Assembly (NCBI GenBank): GCA_947493325.1
Contig: CANLQI010000002.1
Span: forward strand, 434,001-498,000
Direction: 5' to 3'
DNA length: 64,000 bases
Origin: an uncultured Sphingomonadaceae bacterium
Lineage (GTDB): Bacteria; Pseudomonadota; Alphaproteobacteria; Sphingomonadales; Sphingomonadaceae
Position numbers and translations under genes: made by a program. Shown in pieces: positions 1-8,263 of the stretch (its first letter is position 1; the number at the start of each line of letters is the position of its first letter). The notes below the pieces were generated by a model that worked only from the letters and a program-made list of their open reading frames with translations, ran no database searches and had not been told where the DNA came from.

Positions 1-286
1 GATCGGGTGCGGGCTGTAGCCGTGACAGATCGATATTATGCACAAAGTCCAGAAATTCGTGCGGGTCCACGCCTTCATGCCGCATCAATCCGGCCAGTGT
101 CGTCCCATGGTTATGGAAATATTGTTTCTGGATGCGGTATGCTTCTTCGCGTCCGCATTGCAGGCGGTCGGCAATAAATATCCCCATTTTCTCGTCAATC
201 AGCGCGAACAGGTTATTGGATGCCGGATACAGAGTGTTGTCGAGGTCAAAAACCCAATTGCGGATGGAAGAAAGCGGATGCGCCAT
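1..286 (-). CDS. HAD-family pyrimidine 5'-nucleotidase, N-terminal part (runs off the window)
   Basis: Only the first 95 codons are in the window. Translation from the ATG at 286 begins MAHPLSSIRNWVFDLDNTLY, where FDLDNTLYP is HAD motif I with the nucleophile Asp at about residue 15 and the acid Asp two residues later. The following helical cap (ADRLQCGREEAYRIQKQYF) fits the SDT1/PPP1-like pyrimidine 5'-nucleotidases, which dephosphorylate UMP and CMP and are common in alphaproteobacteria. The gene lies 59 bp downstream of queG on the same strand and may be co-transcribed with it. Motifs II-IV lie outside the window, so the substrate is inferred from family resemblance only. Confidence 0.75.
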   Translation of the reverse strand, partial: MAHPLSSIRNWVFDLDNTLYPASNNLFALIDEKMGIFIADRLQCGREEAYRIQKQYFHNHGTTLAGLMRHEGVDPHEFLDFVHNIDLSRLQPAPD

Positions 287-345
287 GCCCGGATGCCTAA
301 ACAGCGCAGGCGCAAAGGGCAAGCATTGATGGCGGGTAGTCGTTT

Positions 346-1524
346 CTACGCCTGCGAATCTGATTGTTCCGTGGGGCACTGCTCTGCCCATTCGGCGCTA
401 AGCGAAGGTTCCACTTCCAAAGGGGCGCGCCTGCTACGTTCCGCATCAAAACATGTGCGATCAAGCTGCCCCAAAGCCCATATCGCCGCGCCGCGCACGA
501 TATCGCTTTCATCGTCCAGCAATTCGCAGATCTGCGGGACATAGGCTGTGTTACCGCTATTGCCCGCCGCGATCAGGCTGTTGCGCACCATGCGCGCCCG
601 CCCGCTGCGTTTAATTGGGGAGCCGGCAAATATCTGCCGAAACGCGGCATCGTCCATGGCCAGCAGTGCGGCAAGATCGGGCGCGGCCAGTTCCGCGCGC
701 GGCAGATAGGCTTTGTTGCGCTGCGCCTGATCGGCAAATTTGTTCCACGGACATACTGCGAGACAATCATCACAGCCGTAGATATGATTGCCCATCGCAG
801 CGCGATATCTGCGCGGGATCGGGCCTTTACTCTCGATCGTCAGGAAAGAAATACATGCCCTTGCATCGAGCTGATATGGCGCGGGAAATGCGTTCGTCGG
901 GCAGATATCCTGACAGGCGGTGCAGCTTCCGCAATGGTCCTTTTCGGGGGCATCTTCGGGTAGCTCAGCGCCCACAAAAATGGCACCCAAAAACACCCAG
1001 CTGCCATGTGACGTGCTGACCAGATTGGTGTGTTTGCCCTGCCAGCCCAGGCCCGCCTGCGCGGCCAACGGTTTTTCGGAAACAGGCGCGGTATCGACAA
1101 AGACCTTGACCTGCGCACCGGTGCTGTCCACCACCCAGCGGGCGAGAGCTTTCAGGGCTTTTTTGACAGTCTTGTGGTAATCGGTGCCCTGAGCATAGAC
1201 TGAAATCCGCCCGTGATCGCGCGCGGTTTCGAGCCGCATAGGGTCCGCATCCGGGGCGTAGCTCATGCCCAGCATGATGGCGCTGCACGCGCCTTCCCAC
1301 AGGGTTTTTGGCTGGGCGCGCTCGGCCATACGATCCGCCATCCACGCCATGTCGCCATGTGCACCGTTTGCAACCCATTGCTTCAGGCGGGCACCATGTT
1401 CATCGGGCAACTGCGCCTGCGTGATACCCATGTGCACAAAGCCCAGCTGCTCGGCCTCCGCCTGTAGTGCAGCGCGCCATGCGAAAAAATCGCCGCGCGC
1501 AAATTTATCCTTGGCGGTTTCCAT
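346..1524 (-). CDS. queG: Epoxyqueuosine reductase QueG
   Basis: 392 aa. QueG is a cobalamin and [4Fe-4S] enzyme that reduces epoxyqueuosine to queuosine at the wobble position of tRNAs for Asp, Asn, His and Tyr, the last step of queuosine synthesis. Visible features are the conserved VFVDTAPVSEKPLA segment with the general-acid Asp near residue 144, a first cluster site CGSCTACQDICP (Cys 198, 201, 204, 208), and a second site CDDCLAVCPW (Cys 251, 254, 258) with Cys 224 likely completing it. The C-terminal third (VRNSLIAAGNSGN, IVRGAAIWALGQL) has HEAT-like repeats, as in structurally known QueG. The ATG at 1524 is divergent from the ABC exporter start, 67 bp away, so the two share a promoter region. 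Confidence 0.95.
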   Translation of the reverse strand: METAKDKFARGDFFAWRAALQAEAEQLGFVHMGITQAQLPDEHGARLKQWVANGAHGDMAWMADRMAERAQPKTLWEGACSAIMLGMSYAPDADPMRLETARDHGRISVYAQGTDYHKTVKKALKALARWVVDSTGAQVKVFVDTAPVSEKPLAAQAGLGWQGKHTNLVSTSHGSWVFLGAIFVGAELPEDAPEKDHCGSCTACQDICPTNAFPAPYQLDARACISFLTIESKGPIPRRYRAAMGNHIYGCDDCLAVCPWNKFADQAQRNKAYLPRAELAAPDLAALLAMDDAAFRQIFAGSPIKRSGRARMVRNSLIAAGNSGNTAYVPQICELLDDESDIVRGAAIWALGQLDRTCFDAERSRRAPLEVEPSLSAEWAEQCPTEQSDSQA

Positions 1525-1591
1525 AATTTCTGGCTACCCTGCGAAGCGGGGAGCTGTCCACACTGAAAAGGCCAAATGAGAAGGAATTCCA

Positions 1592-2530
1592 GTGAGCGCA
1601 AATGCAATCGAAGCGCGCGGACTTGTCAAATATTTTGATGATTTTTGCGCAGTGGATGGTGTCGATCTGACAGTGCCAGAGGGGAGTATTTTCGGAATAC
1701 TTGGCCCCAATGGCGCCGGCAAGACGACGACGCTGCGGATGCTGCTGGGCATTATCAACCCTGATAAAGGCAGCCGCTCCTTGTTAGGTGCGGACCGCCC
1801 GTTATCGGTGGCGCAGCAAGTCGGCTATCTGCCCGAAGAACGCGGCCTGTATCAGGCGATGAAAGCCTATGACGCGATTGCATTCATGGGGGCATTGCGA
1901 GGCTTACCGCTGAAAACCGGGCGGGAACGGGGACGGCAATTGCTGGAAGAAAACGGACTGGGTTACGCCGCCGATAAGGAAATACGGATGCTGTCGAAAG
2001 GCATGGCGCAAACCGTGCAATTGCTCGGCACGATTGTGCACAAACCGAAGCTGATCGTTCTGGACGAACCTTTTTCGGGACTGGACGCGCTCAATCAGGG
2101 TAAGCTGGAAAACCTGATCCGCGCGCAGGCCGAGCAGGGTGTGACCGTGATATTTTCGACGCATGTTATTGCCCATGCCGAACGGCTGTGCGAGGAAATT
2201 GCGATTATCGCGGGCGGCAAAGTCCCGTTTCATGGCAAGGTTTCGGAGGCACGCGACCGCCTGCGTCCGCAAGTGACTCTGGAAACGCGCAACAGCGACG
2301 GTCCGTGGCGTCAGGCATTGCCGCAGGAATGCGACCGTAATGGGCAGCATTGGCACTTTACGTTGCCCGAAACGGGTGTCGAACCGCTTTTGAAAGCGTT
2401 GATTGACGGTGATGCCGGGATTGAGTCGCTTTCCATTGAACGCCCTGGACTGCACGATGCCTTTGTCGCGATTGCGGGAGAGGCGGCGGCCAGGGAAATG
2501 GATGAAGCGAATATGGAGACACCGTCATGA
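1592..2530 (+). CDS. ABC transporter ATP-binding protein (NatA-like)
   Basis: 312 aa, GTG start preceded by GAGAAGG about 6 bases upstream. It powers an ABC-2 type exporter. Walker A GPNGAGKTT lies at residues 38-46, signature LSKGMAQ at 134-140 (LSKGM replaces LSGGQ, usual in the NatA group), Walker B LIVLDE at 154-159, and the H-loop His near 191. The C-terminal 100 residues form the DUF4162-like extension seen in NatA-type ATPases. Its stop overlaps the start of the permease by 4 bp (ATGA), which indicates translational coupling. Sodium or drug export is a family-level guess, since nothing in the sequence fixes the substrate. Confidence 0.9.
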   Translation: MSANAIEARGLVKYFDDFCAVDGVDLTVPEGSIFGILGPNGAGKTTTLRMLLGIINPDKGSRSLLGADRPLSVAQQVGYLPEERGLYQAMKAYDAIAFMGALRGLPLKTGRERGRQLLEENGLGYAADKEIRMLSKGMAQTVQLLGTIVHKPKLIVLDEPFSGLDALNQGKLENLIRAQAEQGVTVIFSTHVIAHAERLCEEIAIIAGGKVPFHGKVSEARDRLRPQVTLETRNSDGPWRQALPQECDRNGQHWHFTLPETGVEPLLKALIDGDAGIESLSIERPGLHDAFVAIAGEAAAREMDEANMETPS

Positions 2531-3759
2531 AAGAGCTGATCCGTTCCTCATTTGTGATTGCCCGCCGTGATTTTACGGCGATCATTTTTTCAAAGGCATT
2601 TTTCTTTTTCCTGCTTGGCCCATTATTCCCGCTCGCCATTGGCATTGCCGCGGGCGGACTGGGGCAACAGATGGCGCAGGAGATTGACCGGCCATTGGTC
2701 GCGGTCATGCTGCCTGCGGATGAGGCGCAGGCCCTTGCAAAGGCTGCTGATAGGCTGTCGGCGCAGATCGGTGCGCGGCGGCTGCCGGATATGAAAATCA
2801 TTGCGGCCAAAGATGATATGGCTGCGCAAGTGGCCGCGCTTCTGAAAGGTGATGAGGGCAATGAGAACGGGGACGGTGAGAAATTTATCGCCGCGCTGTC
2901 GGGTGACTTTGCCAGTCCGGTGCTGACGGGCGCCGCGGATGACGTCATGCGCTGGCAGGGCGAAATCGGGCTGTTGATCGATACGGCGCAAAATGCGGCG
3001 GACACCCCGCCCACTGAGGTGGAGGCAAGCATTGTTGCCGACAGCGATGGTGCACGCACAAAATTAAGGTTGTTGACGGCGCAGGCAGGGCAGGCGGCCT
3101 TGTTTATGCTCACCATGTTTCTTGCCGGGATGGTGCTATCCAATCTGGTTGAGGAAAAAACCAACAAGATTATCGAGATTCTCGCGGCCTCCGTGCCGAT
3201 TGAATCGGTGTTTCTGGGCAAGCTGTTTGCCATGCTTGCGATGGCTTTGATCGGCATTGCGGTCTGGGTGAGTGTCGGCGCATTTGCGATAGAGACATTC
3301 GGCCCCGGCCTGCCCAGCCTGCCTGTGCCGGCGGTAGGCTGGCCCTTATTCCTGCTGTTCGCGATTTTATATTTTATTATGGGCTATCTGCTGCTCGGCT
3401 CGCTATTTCTGGGTATCGGCGCGATGGCGACAACCGTGCGCGAAGTGCAGACGCTATCGATGCCGGTGACGATGCTGCAATTCTTGGTGTTCGGTCTCGC
3501 TTTCTACACAGTGTCCAAACTGGGTGAACCGCTGGAGCTTTTTGCGGCGATATTTCCGTTCAGTTCGCCTTTTGCAATGCTGGCCCGTGCGGCACAGGTC
3601 GATACATTATGGCCGCATCTGCTGGCGCTTGTGTGGCAGATTTTCTGGGCGGCGCTGATTGTGCGGATCAGTGCAGGCCTATTCAAACGCAATGTCATGA
3701 AATCCAGCAATAGCGGCAAAGGCGGCTTTTTCGCGCAGCTATTCTCCCGCCCGACCTAA
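2527..3759 (+). CDS. ABC-2 type permease (NatB-like)
   Basis: 410 aa inner-membrane partner of the preceding ATPase. The N-terminus has a cytoplasmic amphipathic start (MKELIRSSFVIARRDFTAII) then one membrane helix near residues 22-42. A long soluble loop of roughly 150 residues follows, and then at least five helices in the second half (ALFMLTMFLAGMVL, MLAMALIGIAVWVSV, LFLLFAILYFIMGY, LSMPVTMLQFLVFGL and HLLALVWQIFWAALIV). The motif NLVEEKTNKIIEILAASVP is the cytoplasmic coupling segment of the NatB/ABC2_membrane_3 family. The start overlaps the ATPase stop by 4 bp. No third component such as an RND-type adaptor lies nearby. Confidence 0.88.
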   Translation: MKELIRSSFVIARRDFTAIIFSKAFFFFLLGPLFPLAIGIAAGGLGQQMAQEIDRPLVAVMLPADEAQALAKAADRLSAQIGARRLPDMKIIAAKDDMAAQVAALLKGDEGNENGDGEKFIAALSGDFASPVLTGAADDVMRWQGEIGLLIDTAQNAADTPPTEVEASIVADSDGARTKLRLLTAQAGQAALFMLTMFLAGMVLSNLVEEKTNKIIEILAASVPIESVFLGKLFAMLAMALIGIAVWVSVGAFAIETFGPGLPSLPVPAVGWPLFLLFAILYFIMGYLLLGSLFLGIGAMATTVREVQTLSMPVTMLQFLVFGLAFYTVSKLGEPLELFAAIFPFSSPFAMLARAAQVDTLWPHLLALVWQIFWAALIVRISAGLFKRNVMKSSNSGKGGFFAQLFSRPT

Positions 3760-3804
3760 GGCCATGGGCTGTAATTTCCTGAAAGCCATAATCGCTCACC
3801 CGAG

Positions 3805-3832
3805 TTGACATTACTTACACCGATGTTAGCAT
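3805..3832 (+). promoter_or_regulatory. Candidate sigma-70 promoter for the P450 gene
   Basis: TTGACA (3805-3810, perfect -35) is followed after 16 bp by TAGCAT (3827-3832, four of six matches to TATAAT). It sits in the 188-bp space between the ABC permease and the P450, about 115 bp ahead of the P450 ATG, so the transcript would carry a leader of roughly 105 bases. A strong RBS (GTAGGAG) lies just ahead of the ATG at 3948. Strength and regulator are unknown. Confidence 0.5.
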
Positions 3833-3947
3833 GCATGGCGTATCCGGATATGCCCCGCATTCAATAGGGGCAGGCGGTGAACAGGACATGCAGCAAAAGT
3901 CATGAGAGGCTGGACGCGGCACACCCCAATGTCTGTAGGAGAATACT

Positions 3948-5195
3948 ATGGCCACCCAAGCCCCGACAACCGCGATGCCAACCGATCCGTTTGATATGAC
4001 ACTGCCGGAGATATATGGCGAAGACCGGTGGCAGGAGCCATTCCGGAAGCTGCGCGAAACCGCACCGGTTTATAAAGTGGAGAATAGCGAATTTGGCGCG
4101 CACTGGAACGTGTCGACATATAAGCCGATCCAGCATGTCGAGGCGCTGCCCGATATCTATTCCTCCTCCTATGAACATGGGGGGATTACGGTCGCGGATA
4201 TTGATAACTGCGATTTTGAGGATGACATTATTCTGCCCATGTTTATCGCCATGGACCGGCCCAAACATACTGGGCAGCGGCGCGCTGTCGCCCCCAAGTT
4301 TACGCCCAGCAATATGACGGAAATGGAATCCGATATCCGCCGCCGCACGGGCGAGATTCTGGACGAACTTCCGATTGGAAAATCCTTTGACTGGGTCGAT
4401 AAAGTGTCGATCGAACTCACCACACAGATGCTTGCGCTGCTGTTTGATTTTCCGTGGGAAGACCGCCGCAAACTGACATTCTGGTCCGATTGGGCAGGGG
4501 ACATTGAACTCGCCCGCTCGCCGGAAATGCGCAAGGAGCGCATGGGGCATCTGTTTGAAATGGGCGCCTATTTCAAACGGTTATGGGATGAACGCGTGGA
4601 CCAGCCACCTGCGCCCGATCTGATTTCCATGATGATACATTCGGATGCGACCAGCCATATGAGCGAAATGGAATTCATGGGCAATCTCGTGCTGCTGATT
4701 GTCGGCGGCAATGACACCACGCGCAACAGCATGTCAGGACTGGCTTACGGTTTGAACAAATTCCCCGAAGAACGCGCGAAGCTGGAGCAAAATCCGGCGC
4801 TGATTGCGAACACCACATCGGAAATTATCCGGTGGCAGACGCCGCTTGCGCATATGCGCCGCACGGCATTGCAGGATGCCGAACTGTTCGGGCAGCAGAT
4901 CAAACAGGGCGACAAGCTGGTGCTCTGGTATATCTCCGGCAACCGCGACGAAAGCGTGTTTGAAAACCCGGACAGGATTATTGTCGACCGCGAAAATGCG
5001 CGCCGGCATCTGGCCTTTGGTTATGGTATCCACCGCTGTGTCGGCGCACGCCTTGCGGAATTGCAGATTTCAATCCTGCTCGAAGAAATGGCAAGGCGGC
5101 GAATGCGCGTCAATGTGCTCGCCGAACCGGAGCGGGTCGCGGGCTGTTTCGTGCACGGATATCGCAAGATGGATGTCGAACTCAGCACCTATTAA
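3948..5195 (+). CDS. Cytochrome P450, CYP153 family (alkane/fatty-acid terminal hydroxylase type)
   Basis: 415 aa soluble heme monooxygenase. The I-helix oxygen-activation motif GGNDTTRNSM (residues 253-262) is the hallmark of CYP153, whose characterised members hydroxylate the terminal carbon of medium-chain alkanes and fatty acids using a ferredoxin and ferredoxin reductase. The K-helix ExxR is EIIR (292-295). The heme-ligand loop HLAFGYGIHRCVGARLAE carries the proximal Cys at 364. The start ATG has GTAGGAG upstream. No ferredoxin, reductase, alcohol dehydrogenase or regulator is adjacent, so electron transfer must come from elsewhere in the genome. Substrate range is inferred from the subfamily only. 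Confidence 0.92.
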   Translation: MATQAPTTAMPTDPFDMTLPEIYGEDRWQEPFRKLRETAPVYKVENSEFGAHWNVSTYKPIQHVEALPDIYSSSYEHGGITVADIDNCDFEDDIILPMFIAMDRPKHTGQRRAVAPKFTPSNMTEMESDIRRRTGEILDELPIGKSFDWVDKVSIELTTQMLALLFDFPWEDRRKLTFWSDWAGDIELARSPEMRKERMGHLFEMGAYFKRLWDERVDQPPAPDLISMMIHSDATSHMSEMEFMGNLVLLIVGGNDTTRNSMSGLAYGLNKFPEERAKLEQNPALIANTTSEIIRWQTPLAHMRRTALQDAELFGQQIKQGDKLVLWYISGNRDESVFENPDRIIVDRENARRHLAFGYGIHRCVGARLAELQISILLEEMARRRMRVNVLAEPERVAGCFVHGYRKMDVELSTY

Positions 5196-5221
5196 AGCGC
5201 ACCATGTAACTTTTTGGCAGT

Positions 5222-5250
5222 TTGCACCGTATATTATAATATAGGTGCAA
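5222..5250. promoter_or_regulatory. Palindromic operator candidate enclosing a TATAAT box ahead of msrB
   Basis: TTGCACC (5222-5228) and GGTGCAA (5244-5250) form a 7-bp inverted repeat. The AT-rich core between them (TATATTATAATATA, 5230-5243) is itself self-complementary, so the 29-bp site is symmetric apart from one extra G. A perfect -10 hexamer TATAAT sits at 5235-5240, with a weak -35 (TTTTGG, 5212-5217) 17 bp upstream. The msrB start follows only 4 bp after the palindrome, so transcription from this -10 would give an almost leaderless mRNA. The arrangement suggests a dimeric repressor occluding the promoter. It could also act as an RNA hairpin after the P450 gene. Confidence 0.45.
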
Positions 5251-5254
5251 CAGG

Positions 5255-5782
5255 ATGATGCATATGGACCATAAAGATACACGCGAAGGCATGGGGCGCC
5301 GTTATTTCCTTGGGATTGCCGCTCTGCTGGGGCTGGGCGGAACAGGTTTTGCCATCAGCCGTTCGGGCAGCGCGGATGCGCGGCCGAAGCGCAAGTTTGC
5401 CATCACCAAAACCGATGCGCAGTGGCGTCGCCAGCTGACCGCCAGCGAATACCGGATATTGCGCCAGGCAGGGACGGAGCGACCCTATTCGAGCAAACTC
5501 AACAAGGAAAAACGCAAGGGCATATATATCTGCGCAGGTTGCGCCCTGCCTCTCTATTCCTCCCGCACCAAATTTGAAAGTGGCACCGGCTGGCCCAGTT
5601 TTTATGCGCCGCTGAAAAACGCGATCGGTACTTCCACCGATTATAAAATTGGCGTGCCGCGCACCGAAGTGCATTGCCGCCGCTGCGGCGGACATTTGGG
5701 TCATGTGTTTAATGATGGGCCGAAACCGACGGGCAAACGCTATTGTATGAACGGCGTCGCCATGGATTTCCGGCCGGGGTAA
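5255..5782 (+). CDS. msrB: Peptide-methionine (R)-S-oxide reductase MsrB with Tat signal
   Basis: 175 aa. MsrB reduces methionine-R-sulfoxide in oxidised proteins. A twin-arginine signal is visible: GRRYFLG (Arg 15-16) followed by a hydrophobic stretch to about residue 34 and a likely cleavage after SADA. The product is therefore probably exported folded to the periplasm. The mature domain has zinc cysteines in CAGC (93, 96) and CRRC (141, 144), the GTGWPSF motif (110-116), and catalytic Cys 164 in RYCMNGVAMDF. Three in-frame ATGs lie at the start (5255, 5258, 5264), and the first is used because of AACAGG just upstream. A palindrome-covered promoter precedes it. Confidence 0.95.
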   Translation: MMHMDHKDTREGMGRRYFLGIAALLGLGGTGFAISRSGSADARPKRKFAITKTDAQWRRQLTASEYRILRQAGTERPYSSKLNKEKRKGIYICAGCALPLYSSRTKFESGTGWPSFYAPLKNAIGTSTDYKIGVPRTEVHCRRCGGHLGHVFNDGPKPTGKRYCMNGVAMDFRPG

Positions 5783-5832
5783 ATTCCCGGCGGCAATATG
5801 GCATTTCAGGGCATCTGGCCGCACCCAATCCC

Positions 5833-5985
5833 GTCACTCCAGCGAAGGTTGGGATCCAGATAAGGTTGCGTGCGAAGTACGAGGACTGCATATTATTTGC
5901 ATCGTATCAATGAGAGGCCTGCCCTAGGCTAAGGACCTGCTACTATGCGATAGGGCGGCTGGATTCCAGCCTTCGCTGGAATGAC
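5833..5985. repeat. Dispersed intergenic inverted repeat pair
   Basis: A 27-base copy at 5833-5859 (GTCACTCCAGCGAAGGTTGG then GATCCAG) and an inverted copy at 5959-5985 match at 24 of 27 positions and bracket about 100 bp without a coding frame. The copy at 5959-5985 is identical, in reverse complement, to 35003-35029 elsewhere in the window. This is a REP-like family typical of sphingomonad intergenic DNA. Lying between the converging msrB and VOC genes, the pair could fold as a large stem and act as a bidirectional terminator, but that is inference. Confidence 0.7.
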
Positions 5986-5991
5986 AATATT

Positions 5992-6363
5992 CTATTCAGG
6001 CGCGGCGCATTGTTCCCATAGTTCGACTTTTACGCCGTCACAATCGATGATCCAGGCAAATTTTCCATAGCCTTCGTCGACCTGATCGAGCACTTCAATG
6101 CCCTTGGCTTTCAGTTCAGCGGTAAATTCGTCCAGATTATCGACGCGCAGGTTAATCATGAAACCCTTGCTGCTCGGCTGCATATATTCATCATCGGTAA
6201 AATGGCTGATCAGGCTATAAGGCTCTTCGCCTTTTTCCTCCGACCATTTGAGCATCGGCCCATATTCGCCGTCCAGCCCCAGATATTCCTTATACCATGC
6301 GCGGGTGGCTTTCGGGTCCTTGACCACATGGAATATGCCGCCCAATCCTGTAATTTTTGCCAT
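5992..6363 (-). CDS. VOC (glyoxalase/bleomycin-resistance) superfamily protein
   Basis: 123 aa, one VOC module of paired beta-alpha-beta-beta-beta units: MAKITGLGGIFHVVKDPKAT at the N-terminus and YGKFAWIIDCDGVKVELWE at the C-terminus. The conserved metal ligands His (FHVV, about residue 12) and Glu (VELWE, about 115) are present, as in glyoxalase I-like proteins. Substrate cannot be told from the sequence, and true lactoylglutathione lyase is only one option. The gene is 17 bp from rlmE on the same strand and could be the last cistron of the ppx-rlmE unit. Confidence 0.82.
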   Translation of the reverse strand: MAKITGLGGIFHVVKDPKATRAWYKEYLGLDGEYGPMLKWSEEKGEEPYSLISHFTDDEYMQPSSKGFMINLRVDNLDEFTAELKAKGIEVLDQVDEGYGKFAWIIDCDGVKVELWEQCAAPE

Positions 6364-6380
6364 ATCAACCCTCCCCTTGA

Positions 6381-7055
6381 CTATTCGGTCTCCGCGTTAT
6401 CCTTAAAACCCTGCGCCACGACATACCATTCGGACGAGCCTTTGCGGCTTGCCGGCGGCTTGGCGTGCTTGACGGCAGTGAAATGTTTTTTCAGGAGCGT
6501 GAGCAATTCCCGGTCGGTCCCGCCTGCCAGCACTTTGGCGACAAAGGCGCCGCCGGGTTTCAGATTTTCGATCGCAAACCATGCCCCCGCCTCGACCAGC
6601 GCCATGGTGCGCAGGTGATCGGTCTGTTGGTGGCCCACTGTGTTCGCGGCCATATCGGACAGCACCAGATCCGGTTTATCGCCCAATGCGTCCAGAATCA
6701 TGTCCGGCGCTTTATCGTCCAGAAAATCCATTTCGAATATCGTTACATCGGGCAGCGGATCGGCGGGCAGCAAGTCAATACCGACAACTTTGGCCTGCGG
6801 CGAAAGCCGGTGTACAAGCTGCGCCCAGCCGCCCGGCGCGATACCCAGATCGACGACATGGCGCGCCTTGCGCACCAGTTTGAACCGCTCGTCCAGTTCG
6901 ATCAGTTTATACGCGGCGCGTGAGCGATATCCATCCGCCTTGGCCTGCCGGACATAGGGGTCATTGAGCTGGCGTTGCAGCCATTCGGTTGAGGACGCTT
7001 TGCGCCCCCGCTTTTTTTTGACGCGTTGGCGCTGGCCGACCTTGCCGCGGTTCAT
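6381..7055 (-). CDS. rlmE: 23S rRNA (uridine-2'-O-)-methyltransferase RlmE (FtsJ/RrmJ)
   Basis: 224 aa. RlmE methylates the 2'-O of U2552 in the A-loop of 23S rRNA in assembled large subunits. The N-terminus is a highly basic tail (QRQRVKKKRGRK) typical of alphaproteobacterial forms. The SAM-binding motif is VVDLGIAPGGWAQ (67-79) and the catalytic K-D-K-E tetrad is readable as Lys 50, Asp 134, Lys 174 and Glu 209. Its start overlaps the ppx/gppA stop by 4 bp, so the pair is probably translationally coupled. This ppx-rlmE order recurs in alphaproteobacteria. Confidence 0.95.
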   Translation of the reverse strand: MNRGKVGQRQRVKKKRGRKASSTEWLQRQLNDPYVRQAKADGYRSRAAYKLIELDERFKLVRKARHVVDLGIAPGGWAQLVHRLSPQAKVVGIDLLPADPLPDVTIFEMDFLDDKAPDMILDALGDKPDLVLSDMAANTVGHQQTDHLRTMALVEAGAWFAIENLKPGGAFVAKVLAGGTDRELLTLLKKHFTAVKHAKPPASRKGSSEWYVVAQGFKDNAETE

Positions 7056-8263
7056 TTGCGGGCCTGTCGGGTAGCGTTTGCAGCATTGCTCGCCGCCATC
7101 AGCGAGCGCAATATGCCTTCACGGATGCCGCGATCAGCCACGCCGAGGCGTGCGGCGGGCCAGATGTCCAATATTGTTTCCAATATCGCGCATCCTGCCA
7201 CGACCAGATCGGCACGTTCATGTCCGACACAGGGCAGGGCGCGGCGTTCGTCAAGCGACATATGCGCCAGATTGCCGCTGATATCGCGCATGGATTGCGA
7301 CGGAACGATCAGACCATCGATTACATTGCGGTCATAGCTCGGCAGGTCCAGGTGCAGACTGGCAAGCGTTGTCACAGTGCCGCTGGTGCCGAGCAGGCGT
7401 TTGTGGTCGCCTTCATGATGCGGAAGCCGCGCACGGAAACTTGCAAAACTGTCCATCACGCGGGTGCGCATATTGTTATAAGCTAATGCGCGCGATGCGG
7501 CGTCATCAACTTCATAGCGTTCGCTTTCGGTGAGCGAAACAACACCCCATGGCACCGATTGCCAGTCAAGAATCTGCGGCGCACTGCCATCGGTATCGAC
7601 GAGCACCAGCTCAGTTGAACCGCCGCCAATATCGAAAATCATCGCCGGGCCCTGTCCGGGTTCGAGCAATATATGACACCCCAGCATGGCCAGCCGCGCT
7701 TCTTCCTCGGCAGTGATAATATCCAGCGCAATACCGGTTTCCTGCCGCACGCGTTCGATAAACATTTCGCCATTGCTGGCCCGGCGGCATGCCTCTGTGG
7801 CGACAGAGCGCGCCAGTGTCACATGGCGGCGGCGCAGTTTGTCCGAACATATCGAAAGCGCGGCCACCGCGCGGTCCATGGCGCGGTCACTCAGCCGCCC
7901 GCTATGCGTCAACCCTTCGCCGAGCCGAACGACGCGCGAAAACGCATCGACCACGACAAAACTGTCATCGGCAGGTTTGGCGATCAGCAGGCGGCAGTTG
8001 TTGGTGCCCAGATCAATCGCGGCATAGGCGCGGCGTGCGGGCCAGCCATTATGGCTGCGATTGGCATGGGTGGGTCTGCTCCCTGTACGTTTGTTATGCG
8101 CGTTGCGGCGATCATAGGGATGACGCCGCTCAGGCTTTATCGCACGGCTTTTCTGTGCCGCCCGTTTGGGAGAATCATTGCGTTTGGATACCGCATCATT
8201 GGCAGAGGTGTGCGCGTCATCATTGTCTGACGCCTTGCTATCCATTGCTCTGCTATGCGGCAT
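7052..8263 (-). CDS. Ppx/GppA phosphatase family protein (exopolyphosphatase-like)
   Basis: About 403 aa from the ATG at 8263. The open frame continues upstream to a TTG at 8368, but the extra 35 residues do not look like the family. The first ~75 residues are polar and basic, without domain character. The catalytic ASKHA domain begins with AYAAIDLGTNNCRLLIAKP (phosphate-1 loop), then MIFDIGGGSTELVLVD (phosphate-2 loop) and LLGTSGTVTTLASLHL. Members hydrolyse inorganic polyphosphate or pppGpp, and the sequence alone does not decide which. It lacks the long C-terminal helical domains of E. coli Ppx, as usual for the short alphaproteobacterial type. It overlaps rlmE by 4 bp. Confidence 0.88.
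   Translation of the reverse strand: MPHSRAMDSKASDNDDAHTSANDAVSKRNDSPKRAAQKSRAIKPERRHPYDRRNAHNKRTGSRPTHANRSHNGWPARRAYAAIDLGTNNCRLLIAKPADDSFVVVDAFSRVVRLGEGLTHSGRLSDRAMDRAVAALSICSDKLRRRHVTLARSVATEACRRASNGEMFIERVRQETGIALDIITAEEEARLAMLGCHILLEPGQGPAMIFDIGGGSTELVLVDTDGSAPQILDWQSVPWGVVSLTESERYEVDDAASRALAYNNMRTRVMDSFASFRARLPHHEGDHKRLLGTSGTVTTLASLHLDLPSYDRNVIDGLIVPSQSMRDISGNLAHMSLDERRALPCVGHERADLVVAGCAILETILDIWPAARLGVADRGIREGILRSLMAASNAANATRQARK

Noticed and set aside
2358-3257. 299-codon minus-strand frame across the ABC exporter pair
   Set aside because: Serine/alanine-rich low-complexity translation opposite two well-supported ABC genes; a composition artefact.
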